Notes under the pieces: generated by a model
The model's database searches: none
What the model saw: only the letters and a program-made list of their open reading frames with translations
Told to the model about the DNA's origin: nothing
Shown: in pieces, positions 41,824 through 52,366 of the stretch
How positions within the stretch are numbered: the stretch's first letter is position 1
Layout: the number at the start of each line of letters is the position of its first letter
Origin: Pseudogymnoascus destructans
Taxonomy: Eukaryota > Ascomycota > Leotiomycetes > Thelebolales > Thelebolaceae
Length of the DNA stretch: 64,000 bases
Direction: 5' to 3'
Assembly: GCF_001641265.1 (NCBI RefSeq)
Contig: NW_020167530.1
Span: forward strand, 62,001 to 126,000
Translations under genes and position numbers: made by a program

Positions 41824-42654
41824 CTTGGGGGATGATGAGAAGCATGAATTGCAGGAGCAGGTTTCGGCGCCGAAGCTGCAGAGGAGGCTGAAGGCGAGGC
41901 ATCTGCAGATGATTGCTATTGGTATGTTCATGATTTTGCGATACATAGCCGCTCTTTCCCGAGGAGTGTAGTACCCATTGCTCCTTCCTCGCACACTCGT
42001 TCTTGACGGGAAATGATCCTCTTCTTCTTCGTCTTCACTGTCTTCTTCATCGGCCTGCTGGTGCCCTACACCAATGAGCGCCTGATATCCTCCGCCTCCG
42101 ACGCCACCGCCTCGCCCTTCGTCATTGCTGCCGATCTAGCCGGCGTCAAGGTCCTCCCAGGCATCATCAACGCCGTCCTCTTCGTCGTCCTCTCCGCCGC
42201 AAACTCCAACGTCTACTCCCGCTCGCGCGTTAGACATAGCGATCCTCACAGCAGTGCCTATCGATTGGGCAAAGATGAGGATACGGGAGGAAGGGATCCA
42301 CGTCGGGCTTGCGCACGACGGCTCGGCCCCGAAATTTTTCACCCTTGCCTCCGCACGCACAACCTCTCCTCGGGCGCATCGACCGTCTTCGGGTGGCCCC
42401 TCAACATCAGCGCCGTCGCGGGTTTCATCACGAGGGCCAGCATCGGCACGCAGGGCTTCACGGCGTTTATGCCATGAGATGTGACGCAGTTCTTCGTGGC
42501 GTATGTGAGCTTGATTCTCTTCGTGGTGCTGTTTGCGGGCCACAAGATTATCACGAGGTCCAAGTGGGTTAGGTCTGCTGAGGCGGATATTCTGACGGGC
42601 AGCTTGGCGTGCGAGGATGAGGAGTGGGGGAGTATTGCGCCGACGACGATGTGA
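41824..42654 (+). pseudogene. Fungal amino-acid permease (AAT/YAT family), internally deleted
   Basis: 41826-41925 spells the cytosolic start of a permease (DDEKHELQEQ, LKARHLQMIAIG). The next recognisable part, from 42013, is already in the second half: VPYTNERLISSASDATASPF, KVLPGIINAVLFVVLSAANS, later SSGASTVFGW and, in a further frame, FFVAYVSLILFVVLF and a tail ending PTTM. About 200 residues holding the first transmembrane helices are missing and frames shift, so this is a dead gene. Family: proton-coupled amino-acid uptake at the plasma membrane. Confidence 0.8.
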
Positions 42655-43035
42655 GGGAAGTTTTAGGAGTGGGTTGTGTAAGTGGGTTGCGTGCTGTGGT
42701 ACGCTGTGAGCAGCGTTTCATTCAAACCAATCCAAACCAATCCAGAACCCCTGGATTGGGTTGATTGGACCATTTTTCTGCTTCGATTGGATTGGATCAG
42801 TGTTGTCAATAGTAATTCTTGGCAATATATTGCGAGAAAAAGGCATATTGTATTGTCACCATATGGCGAGTGCCTATATTATATTGTCACCATATAGCTT
42901 GGCAGTATATTGTATTATGATCATAAGGCTTGGCAATATATGCAGTGTAAACAGTGTCAACCATATGACTTATAAACAGTACTATCAATTGCTTCGCACT
43001 AACGCCCCTTTTCATCATTCTATCTTAATCCTCTG
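42655..43035. other. AT-rich stretch at the end of the hAT relic
   Basis: Holds repeats of CCAATCCAAACCAATCC (42724-42745), its inverse near 42755-42795, and CACCATAT/TTGGCAATATAT repeats (42820-42945). Probably the subterminal region of the hAT relic; no matching terminal repeat was found. Confidence 0.45.
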
Positions 43036-44151
43036 CCCAAGGTGTATCTGTAATAGCCAACCAAGACTTTAAGCACTCTAAGTACCCAATAGTATCTACC
43101 CCCAATCGATTGCGACGATCTGTGACTGTAATCTTAGCCCCTGAGAATAGCCGTTTCCTATAAGTTTATCAGACTTAGATCCTAGTGATGCAAAGTCTGG
43201 ATTCAAGCGTTGGGCAAAGGCAAAGCAGCAGCGTTATCAGCCTCTTCTTCAAGACGAGTATCTCAAATACTGTCAATTGCCAGTTACCCCCGAATGTGAT
43301 GCTAGAGGTTGGTGGATGGAGCCTGCTCAACGGACGGCATTTCCAAATCTTCATAAAATGGCAATTGATATCTTATCGATACCAGCAATGAGCGCAGAGC
43401 CAGAAACAATTGCTGGCTTATACGATCCGTCCCATAATGATTGAACTGATGCTCTTGCAGCTTCTATCCAAGATTTTGGCCAATTATCATAGATATAAGT
43501 CCATTTCTGGGTTGGAATAAGCACTAATGCAGCAACATATGTTAGACAAGTTATATGTTATTAATATATTCTCTTTTACTTACCGCTCTGTTAAGCCATA
43601 GTACTTATCCGTTACTTTCCAAGCAGAATTAAGCAGGGGCTTAATATTGGATCTTGCTCATATTGCTTCTTCCCATTGTCAAGCTGGTCAAGTAAGAACT
43701 GCATAGAGAGTAATACTCGTTCAGAGTTGCTTGCTGGCCCTCAGTAGCCATTGTAGATTCATAAAAATGAAGAAGGCAATTGTATATATTCTGTAGTACA
43801 GCCCAATCTGTATCTTGCAAAGAATCATCATGTAAATCTTCAAATTGATACAATAGTTATTGATAGCCTTCTTCATAGTATCTTGTAAGGCACATGCAAG
43901 CATTAAATACCATGAATTCCACCAGGTTTTGTTATCACGTACTAGATGCTTGCCATTTGAATTCTTCAAGAATGAAGCCTGTCATTGAGGCGAAAGTTGA
44001 ATGTATACAACAATATTATGAAGTTTGCCTAAGGGTCCATAAGCCCTCCATTGCTGGATATCGTCCTCTGTAGGTATATACTCTGTTTGAATATTGTTAT
44101 TCTTATCAAGAGATCGCCATGTGGAAAAAGGAACGCTTGTGCTGCTAGATT

Positions 44152-44171
44152 TTAAGGACACAGGGCACCCA
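44152..44171 (+). repeat. First about 20 bp of an LTR-C element
   Basis: TTAAGGACACAGGGCACCCA equals the start of 44924-45294 apart from its first bases. It follows AGATT (44147-44151), which recurs right of 45294 as a target duplication in the hAT relic. The rest of this LTR is replaced by an A''-type LTR. Confidence 0.7.
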
Positions 44172-44923
44172 TGTAATGGTGGGTGCACCAGATGTGAGAA
44201 TCTAGCCACCCAAGAAAGGGACGAATTTACTAAGACAACACACTGTCTTAGGAAACAGAGCCAAAGGGTTGTAGCTTAGACTATTCCACAACGCAGCAAT
44301 CAGGTGTGTGATGTAGTGAAGTGGTTCAGACAAGTTGCAACAAATGTTGAGTCTGGGAACTCAGGGGTAAGTCAGAGGTTAACACCTCATTGACTTTTCA
44401 GAAACAAGGAGTAACAAGATCAATGCTTGGAAGCTTGGAAAAGACGTGGAAGTATGTGATAGTCGATTTACTGTATTGTCTGCTTGCCCTTTCTTAAGGA
44501 AAGGGCAATCCTATTTATGCTAAAGGAGTGTAGTTCTCTCATTTTCCAAGACTTTCCATGACTAACCAGGCTTGGTAACTGTAGTCGACGTAAGAGAATC
44601 CCATAGAACCATCCCCTAGGTTCCTAGCCTATAGGAAGTGAAAGGAGGTCCAAGGTCAGAGTACCCCTATAGACAAATTATGTCATAACTTAACCAATCT
44701 TGTGGGTAACTAAAGAGCGATGACGTGTAATGAATCATAGAGGTTCGTAGGAGCTTTTAGAGCTATCGTTCATGCTCCTAGGCCTCTAGTTGGTAGAGAT
44801 ATGTCGTGTGATAGTATGAGTGATGTCATGTAATGAATCATAGAGGGTTGTACAGATATGCTATGTGGTAATACCGGCCCAGTAACTAAGGAGCGATGAC
44901 GTGTAATGAATCATAGAGGGTTG
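44172..44923 (-). repeat. LTR, variant A'' (reverse orientation), truncated
   Basis: TGTAATGGTGGGTGC start as in family A, then the A' type inner end with GTAACTAAGGAGCGATGACG units, stopping at GAGGGTTG where LTR C begins. Confidence 0.82.
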
Positions 44924-45294
44924 TGTAAGGACACAGGGCACCCAGCTCACAGTAATAGCATATGAGAGTGCGAGTCGGAGGCTAAACGGATGCTATCCTA
45001 TAGGTCTACTACGAAGGATACAAAAAAGATGAAGGGGGAACCCCGTTGAGTCTGTTTCCTTAACTCCCGAAACGGGCCCGACTCGGTTATCCCAACCCTA
45101 GCCCTGAACCTTCCACCGCAACAGGTCTACATCAGCCCTGAACCCTACACCCTTACCGTCCCCCACTATAGTGTAACTCGCTATGTGCTCCTCTACTGGT
45201 TTGAAACCACACTGAGTCAGATTTCATGCTTGTAGTGACCGTAACAGCTCTGAGGCAGGTTCTTCGAGTATCTAGGTAAGGAGGCATCCTTACA
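44924..45294 (+). repeat. LTR of family C, 371 bp
   Basis: TGTAAGGACACAGGGCACCC to GGCATCCTTACA (TG...CA, short inverted ends). Closely related to the clean solo LTR at 47848-48217. Right flank AGATT. Confidence 0.85.
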
Positions 45295-45476
45295 AGATTG
45301 ATGATATGCCCATTGCAATGAAGTCGGTGATGAATATGATTGTATTCAATATCTTGAAATGACAGCACTAACGTACATGTATAGCGAAAGCGCCAAACAA
45401 GCGAAAGCGCCAAAATTATCTACCCTCACGACAAACATTGCGATAAATCTACCACAACATTAGAAATCAATTGAAA

Positions 45477-46070
45477 CTACTCAGAGTCCTCTTCCTCAGA
45501 GGTGTCTATTACAATCTGACACGTGCGCGCATTGTGCCCAGTCTCACCACACTTGCCACAGCGACGGGCACGGGTTTCTTCCCTTGGCTTCCGACCACAG
45601 CTTGCCCTTATTTCCTGCTCTACCTGCTGCACAACATCCCTCTCATCCTGTAGCTCTTGCGCCCCTTGTTGACTAAGTGATCCTCCTTGCTGTAGTCGTG
45701 TTTTCCTAGCTCTCCGGCGCTTGCTTAGTACTTCATTTGCCTGTCGTAGGTTTTGGTTCTCTGCCTTTAGCAGTGCTAATTGATGCATTATTTGCGATGC
45801 ACCCTTTGTAAACTGGTCAACAGCTGCATAGATTGAGGTTGGAGAACTATTTTGATGGCGTGAAATCCGAGTTTTAATAAATGTAGACTGTGACATAGCT
45901 TCAATTGGGTTGTTTGGTGTCTGAGAAACCCAAGGTTGAGCAGTACCTGGGCGGGAGCTTGGAGGCGTTGGTGTCCTTAACTTAAGATCAAGTGTAGATA
46001 TCACTCTCTCAGGGTCAAATGGAAGAAGCCCTGCCCCTCGGAACCCGCCTCGAATGTTACTTTCCGTCAT
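45477..46070 (-). CDS. P2 transposase ORF2 (zinc-knuckle part), 197 aa
   Basis: Third copy of the same ORF: GGFRGAGLLPFDPE at the start, basic SKRRRARKTR, final CGKCGETGHNARTC. Start ATG overlaps the ORF1 stop by ATGA, as in the other two copies. Confidence 0.82.
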   Translation of the reverse strand: MTESNIRGGFRGAGLLPFDPERVISTLDLKLRTPTPPSSRPGTAQPWVSQTPNNPIEAMSQSTFIKTRISRHQNSSPTSIYAAVDQFTKGASQIMHQLALLKAENQNLRQANEVLSKRRRARKTRLQQGGSLSQQGAQELQDERDVVQQVEQEIRASCGRKPREETRARRCGKCGETGHNARTCQIVIDTSEEEDSE

Positions 46071-47131
46071 TGTGTGTTAAATGCAGCGTGGAAGGCAGGA
46101 AAGAAGCCATCCTTTGTAATATGAGAAATATGAGCCTGCATCATATCTTCAATTTGCCGACCATAGGCCTGCTTTAACGGGCCGAAACAGCCAACATCAA
46201 GTGGCTGGAGTAGATGAGAAGAGTGAGCAGGCATACAAAGCGTAATAATGTTGTGTTCCTTGCAGTACTCCTCAAACTCATCTGAGTGGTGGCTCTCATG
46301 ACCATCAAGGACTAACAAGCGATAACCACCAACACTCTGGGCCTTTGTATGCTTCTCAAAGTGCTGAATCCAATCCATGCCTCTCTCGTTTGTAGTCCAG
46401 CCATTTTCAGTAACAGAAATCACCCAATCGCTTGAAAATCCACTATTCTCATACCAAGATGTAAGGTGGTTTTTGCCTGCAACAATGATAAATGGTGGTA
46501 CTGCCCAACCTTGAGAACTAACGCCTTGGATTACTGTAACCCATTCCCGATTACCAGGCTGTACCTTCTTTGCTTTTGCCCGCCCGTCTGAGCTTGTTAC
46601 AACCATAGCAGTTGAGATAACGCCCATCATAAACCCAGTCTCATCAAAGTTGTAGATATCTGCTTCATCGATACCATATTTCGCAATTGTGTTATGCACA
46701 AGCTCAAACCAGCCATTAATAACTTCTGGATCTTCGCACTTAGCCCTCTGGTAGTCGTATTTGCGCTGAAAGCGTGTCTGGAGCTCTACACGCCGCTTAA
46801 CAAAGTTTGAAGCCCAACGCGACCCAACGCGTGACGCGTCGCGTGTTGCAAGTAGTCGACTTGCCATATCTTCAACAACAGACAGCCGAGGAGGAAACCC
46901 TTTGGCAGCTAGGTCGAGTATATACTGAACAAGGACGGACTCCTCTAGGTTAGTTAATTTCCGTGAGTTGGCTTGGATATCGCGTCGTGAAGGTACACCT
47001 TCTAGACGACGACCTAGCTTGCGGTGGTCCACAGAATAGATCCTAGCAGCAACTCGAAGGCGTAACTTTGGGTCGCTTTGCATAGCCTGGATAGCTAGCA
47101 CTAATTGGCTTTCATCGTTTTTATGGGGCAT
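46067..47131 (-). CDS. P2 transposase ORF1 (DNA-binding and DDE core), 354 aa
   Basis: Same length and sequence layout as the copy at 20117-21181: HTH domains, then FDETGFMMG, VLDGHESHHSD and QPLDVGCF. Open throughout and ends AAFNTQ-TGA. Confidence 0.88.
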   Translation of the reverse strand: MPHKNDESQLVLAIQAMQSDPKLRLRVAARIYSVDHRKLGRRLEGVPSRRDIQANSRKLTNLEESVLVQYILDLAAKGFPPRLSVVEDMASRLLATRDASRVGSRWASNFVKRRVELQTRFQRKYDYQRAKCEDPEVINGWFELVHNTIAKYGIDEADIYNFDETGFMMGVISTAMVVTSSDGRAKAKKVQPGNREWVTVIQGVSSQGWAVPPFIIVAGKNHLTSWYENSGFSSDWVISVTENGWTTNERGMDWIQHFEKHTKAQSVGGYRLLVLDGHESHHSDEFEEYCKEHNIITLCMPAHSSHLLQPLDVGCFGPLKQAYGRQIEDMMQAHISHITKDGFFPAFHAAFNTQ

Positions 47132-47363
47132 GTTTTGTTGTTGAGGAATTTAACATTTAGTTGGGGGGTTTGGTCACCGCATCATTTTGGCGCTTTCGCT
47201 TGTTTGGCGCTTTCGCTATACATGTACGTTATGCAATAAGTTAATAAGTAATTATATAACGTGGTTGTACACCGAGTCGTGAATGTCACCGAGTCGTGAA
47301 ACTTTTTTATACCCACCACTGTAAGGTATAATTAAACAACCACAACATGTATTAAAACTAAAA

Positions 47364-49393
47364 CTATTCAGAATCTGATGAGCTAAGTACTTCTATGACC
47401 TCCTGACAAGTTCGTGCATTATGGCCAGCCCCCCCGCAAGTGCCACAATGTCGTACACCTGGTTGCCCCTCATTCCTACCAACCCCTCCAGAGCGCTTCT
47501 CGCGATTTATTTGCTCCGTAACTGCCCTTTGGGACAAATCATCATGTGCATCCCCTACAGAAAGTGCACACCCTTGATGGACACGAGACTTTTTAGCCCT
47601 CCGGCGTTTGCTAAGAGCTTCGTTTGCTGCTCGAAGGGTGCGGACTTCAGCTGACAATAAAGTCATTTCATGTGCCAAAATCTCTGTCCCTTTAGCTAAT
47701 GCAGTAACAGTAGCAAAAATGGGGGTTGGCGAGCTTCCTTGGTGCCGTGCAATGCGATTTTTAACTAGAGTAGTCTGTGAGAGAGCATCTATTGGGTTGT
47801 GAGGCGTTTCAAAAACCCAAGGATCAGCGTCTATAGAGGGGGGTCCTTGTAAGGACGCAGGGCACCGTATCACGAGAAGTGGCATATGGGAGTGCGAGTC
47901 GGATATGAGTCGGTGCAATCCTATAGGTCTACTACGAAGGATACAATAAAGATGAAGGGGGAACCCCGTTGAGTCTGTTTCCTTAACTCCCGAAACGGAC
48001 CCGGCTCGGTTATCCTAACCCTAGCCCTGAACCTTCCACTGCAACAGGTCTACATTGGCCCTGAACCCTATACACTTACCGTCCCCCACTATAGCGTAAC
48101 TCGCTATATGATCCTCTACTGGTTCGAAACCCCACCGAGTCGGATTCCATGTTTGTAGTGACTGTAACAGTTCCGAGACAGGTTCTTCGAGTATCTAGGT
48201 ACGGAGGCATCCTTACAGTCCTGTAGGTGTAGGAGTCCGCAACTTGACGTCTAGCTTTGAAATGATTACTTGCGGATCAAAGGGCACTAAACCAGCTCCG
48301 CAAAATCCAGCTTTGGCGTTTTGAGTTGTTATTGACTGGTTATAAGCTGCGTGGAAAGCTATAAAAAACTCAACCTTTGTAATATGGTTTATATGAGCCT
48401 TAATAAAGGTCTCAATTTGATGCCCATACATGCGTTTAAGAACACTAAAGCACCCAACATCAAGTGGCTGAGGTAGGTGAGATGAGTGAGGAGGTAGACA
48501 GAGAGTTATGATGTTGTTTGCTTTGCAATATTCCTGAAACGCAGCTGATTCGTGACTTTCATGCCCGTCTAAAACCAACATCTGATATGGTCCTTTTGCA
48601 CGACTGCAAGTATGTTTATCGAAATGATGAAGCCATTCTAGACCTGTCTCGTTGTTGGTCCATCCATTGCTTGTTGGTTTAATTACCCAATTGTGAGGAA
48701 GGCCGCCTTCAGTATACCAACTTGAAAGGTGACATTTCCCTTGAACTACTAAAAACGGAGGGATACTCCCGCCTTCAGCATTCACACAAACAATTGCTGT
48801 AGCCCATTCCCGATTGCCAGGCTGAACTGCTTGCCTCTGCCACGTCGATCGGCGTGCGTAACAACTAAAGCTGAGCTAATAACGCCCATCATGAAGCCCG
48901 TCTCGTCAAAGTTGTAGAAATCGCAGTCTTGGATGCCGTACTTTGCTCTCATGTTCTGCACAAGTTGAAACCACGCTCCAATAAGCTCAGGATCTTCGCA
49001 CAAGGCTCTTTAAAAGTCATAAACGCGATTAAAATGCGTCTTTAACTCGGGGCGGCGTTGTATAAATCGATATGCCCACCGCGTCCCAACGTGCTTTCCC
49101 CCACGCGATTCAAGGATATAATTTGCCATATCCTCCACACTAGCAGGCCGAGGTGCAAATCCTCTTGCATCCATATCCAATATATTTCGAATAATCACTT
49201 CCTCTTCTAGCTCAGTCAATTTATGACTATTGGCTTTGGTTTCGCGTCGAGAAGGTCGGCCGGCCATTCTATCAGTAAGCGTAGAATAAGGCACTTTATA
49301 TAGTATTGATGCAGACCTGCGATTAAGCGATTTACATGTTTGAAGAGCCTCAATAGCTAGAATGATTCGCGCTTCTTGGGTTTGGATTTCCAT
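47364..49393 (-). pseudogene. P1 transposase with three lesions
   Basis: Starts MEIQTQEARIILAIEALQTC and keeps the N-terminal residues that P1b lost (GRPSRR). Lesions: CAA to TAA after YDF at about 49014 (P1b reads YDFQRAL), a 1-bp deletion in the GGCAAGGCAG run near 48835, and the solo LTR at 47848-48217. The rest still shows VLDGHESHESAAF and the CCHC end. Confidence 0.9.
47848..48217 (+). mobile_element. Solo LTR of family C, 370 bp
   Basis: TGTAAGGACG to CATCCTTACA with target duplication GTCCT (47843-47847, 48218-48222). No coding sequence. Orientation arbitrary because no internal region of this family is in the window. Confidence 0.9.
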
Positions 49394-49518
49394 TGGTAGT
49401 TGTGGAGGAAACGCGTGTTGAAGTTCGTGGTGACATTCACGACTCGGTGTACAACCACGTTAGAAGAATAAGAATTTATTACTTACAAGTTGAGAGCTGT
49501 TCTGTCACTGTATCATTA

Positions 49519-50358
49519 CAGTTGAACCTAGATATAAGGATCCCTCGATATAAGGATATCCTCAGTATAAGGATGGGTAGTCTGGTCCTGCAGTTTTTTA
49601 GCTCTAAAATAAGGATTATTTCTGTATAAGGATGGGTAGTCTGGTCCCGTAGTTTTTTAGCTCTAAAATAAGGATTATTTCTGTATAAGGATGATCCTTA
49701 AATCCGTTGGTCCCAAAATTATTTTTATACCAAACAATTCTTATAACTCAGTTCACCAACTCCACCATGGAGGCCTCGCAACCAAAAAAAAAAGGCACAC
49801 ACTCACCGATGTTCAGCGACAATATATTCGACGCAGATATGCCAGCCACCCGTGCACTCTGCCTGCACTTATAGCCTGGTATGCCACTCAAGCTCAAGGT
49901 CGCCAACTTAGCCAAGGCCAAATATCGTTAATTCTTTCCACGAAGTACCAATATCTTGACTCAGATACACGGAAGAAGACTGAACTTGGCACAAAGAGAA
50001 AAAGTAATGGCGAATATCCTGAACTCGAGATAGCTCTCTTCGACTGGCAACAATGCATGCAAAAGAAAATTGCGATCATTACTGGTGACATTCTAAAAAC
50101 GAAGGCGCATAAACTTTGGGACTGTCTGCCACAATATACTATTCATAGGAATGAACCGAAATGGTCGAATGGCTGGTTAGATGGATTCAAGAAGAGATTT
50201 AAGATTAAGGAATATGTTTGACATGGAGAAGCAGCTGCAGCGGACATCCACAATCCTACAAATATCGTGCAAATGGAAGATCTCCGACAACTATGCGCAA
50301 CATATGCAGATAATGATATTTTCAACATGGATGAAACTGGGCTCTTTTGGAAGATGAC
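49519..50358 (+). pseudogene. Tigger-like (pogo superfamily) transposon, N-terminal half (Tg1-N)
   Basis: Starts with a TIR-like CAGTTGAACCTAGATATAAG after TA (49517-49518), followed by ATAAGGAT-type repeats. The reading frame from about 49766 (HHGGLATKKKRHTLTDVQRQ; an ATG upstream at 49691 is possible) contains an HTH, a CENP-B-type domain (NGWLDGFKKRFKIKEYV) then a TGA where HGEAAAADIHNP follows, and the first catalytic acid in NMDETGLFWKMT. It ends at ATGAC where a B' LTR starts. The missing half is at 34916-35632. Confidence 0.88.
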
Positions 50359-50607
50359 TGTTACGGCTACGGTAACGTGACGTCATGGTTACAGGACCAG
50401 GACCTAGTAACGTGACGTGGGAGTCACAGGGGGCAAGCGGGGTAGGCTGCCATGTGACGGGGCTAATGGATAGTTGCAGAAACTAGTGGATATTGGATAG
50501 TTGAGCTATCCATGAACTATCCTGAATATCTAGCTATCCGCCAACTATCCAGATTACCCATGAGGCACGACGCCACTATATAAGTAGATAGTATTTCCTT
50601 AGATACA
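50359..50607 (+). repeat. LTR fragment, family B' (5' part)
   Basis: Begins TGTTACGGCTACGGTAACGT after ATGAC, runs through repeated GGATAGTT/AACTATCC motifs and GCCACTATATAAGTAGATAG to CTTAGATACA, where an A'-type LTR takes over. Overlaps in content by roughly 85 bp with the fragment at 35633-35844. Confidence 0.85.
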
Positions 50608-51515
50608 TGTCATACTGACATTCGTTGCACTCAGTTTGCTATCAAACTCAAGAGCAAACTTAGAAATCTCCTCCTCAACCCTACAAGTCACTATACATAT
50701 TTTGGCTTGTCACACCAACAACAAGAGCAATACTACTCAACGATTGCTACAACCCTCTATGATTCATTACACGTCATTGCTCCTTAGTTACTGGGCCGAT
50801 ATGACCACATCGCATATCTCTACAACCCTCTATGATTCATTACATGACATCACTCCTTAGTTACTGGGCTAATACTACACATGACATATCTCTATCAACT
50901 AGAGGCCTAGGAACATGAACCATAGCCCCAAAAGCTTCTACAACCCTCTATGATTCATTACACGTCATCGCTCCTTAGTTACCCACAAGATTGGTTAAGT
51001 TATGACATAATTTGTCTATAGGGGTACTCTGACCTTGGACCTCCTTTCACTTCCTATAGGCTAGGAACCTAGGGGATGGTTCTATGGGATTCTCTTACGT
51101 CGACTACAGTTACCAAGCCTGGTTAGTCATGGAAAGTCTTGGAAAATGAGAGAACTACACTCCTTTAGCATAAATAGGATTGCCCTTTCCTTAAGAAAGG
51201 GCAAGCAGACAATACAGTAAATCGACTATCACATACTTCCACGTCTTTTCCAAGCTTCCAAGCATTGATCTTGTTACTCCTTGTTTCTGAAAAGTCAGTG
51301 AGGTGCTAATCTCTGACTTATCCCTGAGTTCTCAGACTCAACATTTGTTACAACTTGTCTAAACCACTCCACTATATGATACACCTGATTGCTACGTTGT
51401 GGAATAGTCTATGCTACGACCCTTTGGCTCTTTTTCTAAGACAGTGTGTTGTCTTAGTAAAATTATCCCTTCCTTGGGTGGCTAGATTCTCACATCTGGT
51501 GCACCCACCATTACA
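50608..51515 (+). repeat. LTR, variant A' (forward orientation), 908 bp
   Basis: TGTCATACTGACATTCG to CACCATTACA, with the same GTAACTAAGGAG-type repeats as 35845-36628 but opposite orientation. Flanks ATACA and ATGTA do not match cleanly. Confidence 0.85.
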
Positions 51516-51859
51516 ATGTAGTTCTGGAATGGATTCTGGCTGTATTTGTGTCTGGGTTTTCTGGTTCTGTATCTAGATCTAGTTCTTTGCTAAAGACCAG
51601 TGTCTTGGTCTGAGTTTCGATTTCTGGTTCTGGAGGTTCTGTTGCTCGAAGGTTTGTGTTGGTTTCTGGTTTCTTGCTCAAGATGAGCTAATGAAGAAAT
51701 GAGATTCAATCTTTTGTTACGATGGTCATAGAGGTCATGATGCCAGTCCAGGAAAAGTAATCTAGATTGAATCTAAAGAGAGAAGAAGAAGAAGAAGAAG
51801 GAGAAGAAGGAAGGAAGGTGAGGCTATTCTTCATAACATACAGTTGTCTGCTTAGCGGT
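51516..51859. other. Unassigned sequence between LTR pieces
   Basis: TTCTGG/GGTTCT-rich stretch (51530-51690) and a GAAGAAGAAGAAG microsatellite (51781-51822). No coding pattern recognised; possibly a piece of a retrotransposon interior. Confidence 0.4.
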
Positions 51860-52168
51860 TGTAACGTTGGTGGCTAAGGCTACACCCGTAATCCCCATAA
51901 CAACCCTAACAACCGTAATAACTGTAATAACCGTAACAACCGTAACAAGCTGTGACAAGCTGTGAGCTGTAATAGTAACAGACGCCACTATATAAGTAGA
52001 TAGTATTCCCTTAGATAGGAGCTTCGTGCTTAACTTAATATAGTATTCTTTATAATACTGTAACGTGTTACTTAGAAAGCCTTTGTGTTTAATCCCCTGC
52101 CTCCTCTGTCAAGTCAACCTTATGTAAGAAACCTCTGTGTCTTCTATCGTTTAGAAGTTAGCGTTACA
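51860..52168 (+). repeat. LTR-like fragment related to family B'
   Basis: From about TGTAACGTTGGTGGC, through short tandem GTAACAACC/AAGCTGTGA repeats, then GCCACTATATAAGTAGATAG and the usual B' end TAGAAGTTAGCGTTACA. Left boundary uncertain. It abuts a Tigger-like relic. Confidence 0.65.
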
Positions 52169-52366
52169 ATATGGAACAACCTAAATGGTGGTTTAAAATC
52201 AAAGAATTTGTATGTCATAGTAAAGGAGGATCTATAGCAATTAACAATTTAGATAATATCAAACAGATAGACGAGCTTTGTATTCTTGCTTCAAATCGAA
52301 TATCAGTATAATAACTCAAAGTGGATGACAGGCTTAATTTGCAAAGAGTATCTCTAGTGGCTACAT

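Larger units (their letters stand above)
43036..45368 (-). pseudogene. Decayed hAT transposase with nested LTRs and an internal inversion
   Basis: Reverse-strand pieces in order: HHRLHCNGHIINL (45350-45295); after the LTR insertions, WRAYGPLGKLHNIVVYI and VRDNKTWWNSWYLML (44090-43900), then YNCLLHFYESTMATEGQQATL, NWPKSWIEAARASVQSLWDG (to about 43430). The next expected part (KRWAKAKQQRYQ...FPNLHKMAIDILSIPAMSAEPE) instead reads on the + strand at about 43160-43425, and the final RLFSGAKITVTDRRNRLG is back on the reverse strand at 43165-43036. So the dimerisation-domain segment is flipped. Stops and shifts elsewhere. Confidence 0.82.
45371..47229 (-). mobile_element. P2-family DNA transposon, full length (P2c), 1859 bp
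   Basis: TIRs ACGTACATGTATAGCGAAAG and complement, TA at 45369-45370 and 47230-47231. Nearly identical to P2a; I noted a G-to-A type change giving LLKAENQN for LLKGENQN and an Arg-to-Cys change before GRKPRE. P1c begins 29 bp further right. Confidence 0.95.
47259..49460 (-). mobile_element. P1-family transposon (P1c) with a solo LTR C inserted
   Basis: TIRs ACGTGGTTGTACACCGAGTC; TA at 47257-47258 and 49461-49462. Minus the insertion it is 1827 bp, 32 bp less than P1b: about 31 bp are missing between the transposase-side TIR and the ATG (one copy of the GAGTCGTGAA unit lost), plus a 1-bp deletion in the gene. Confidence 0.93.

Noticed and set aside
51781..51822. GAAGAAG-type stretch as a regulatory array
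   Set aside because: Plain microsatellite in unassigned sequence, no further support.
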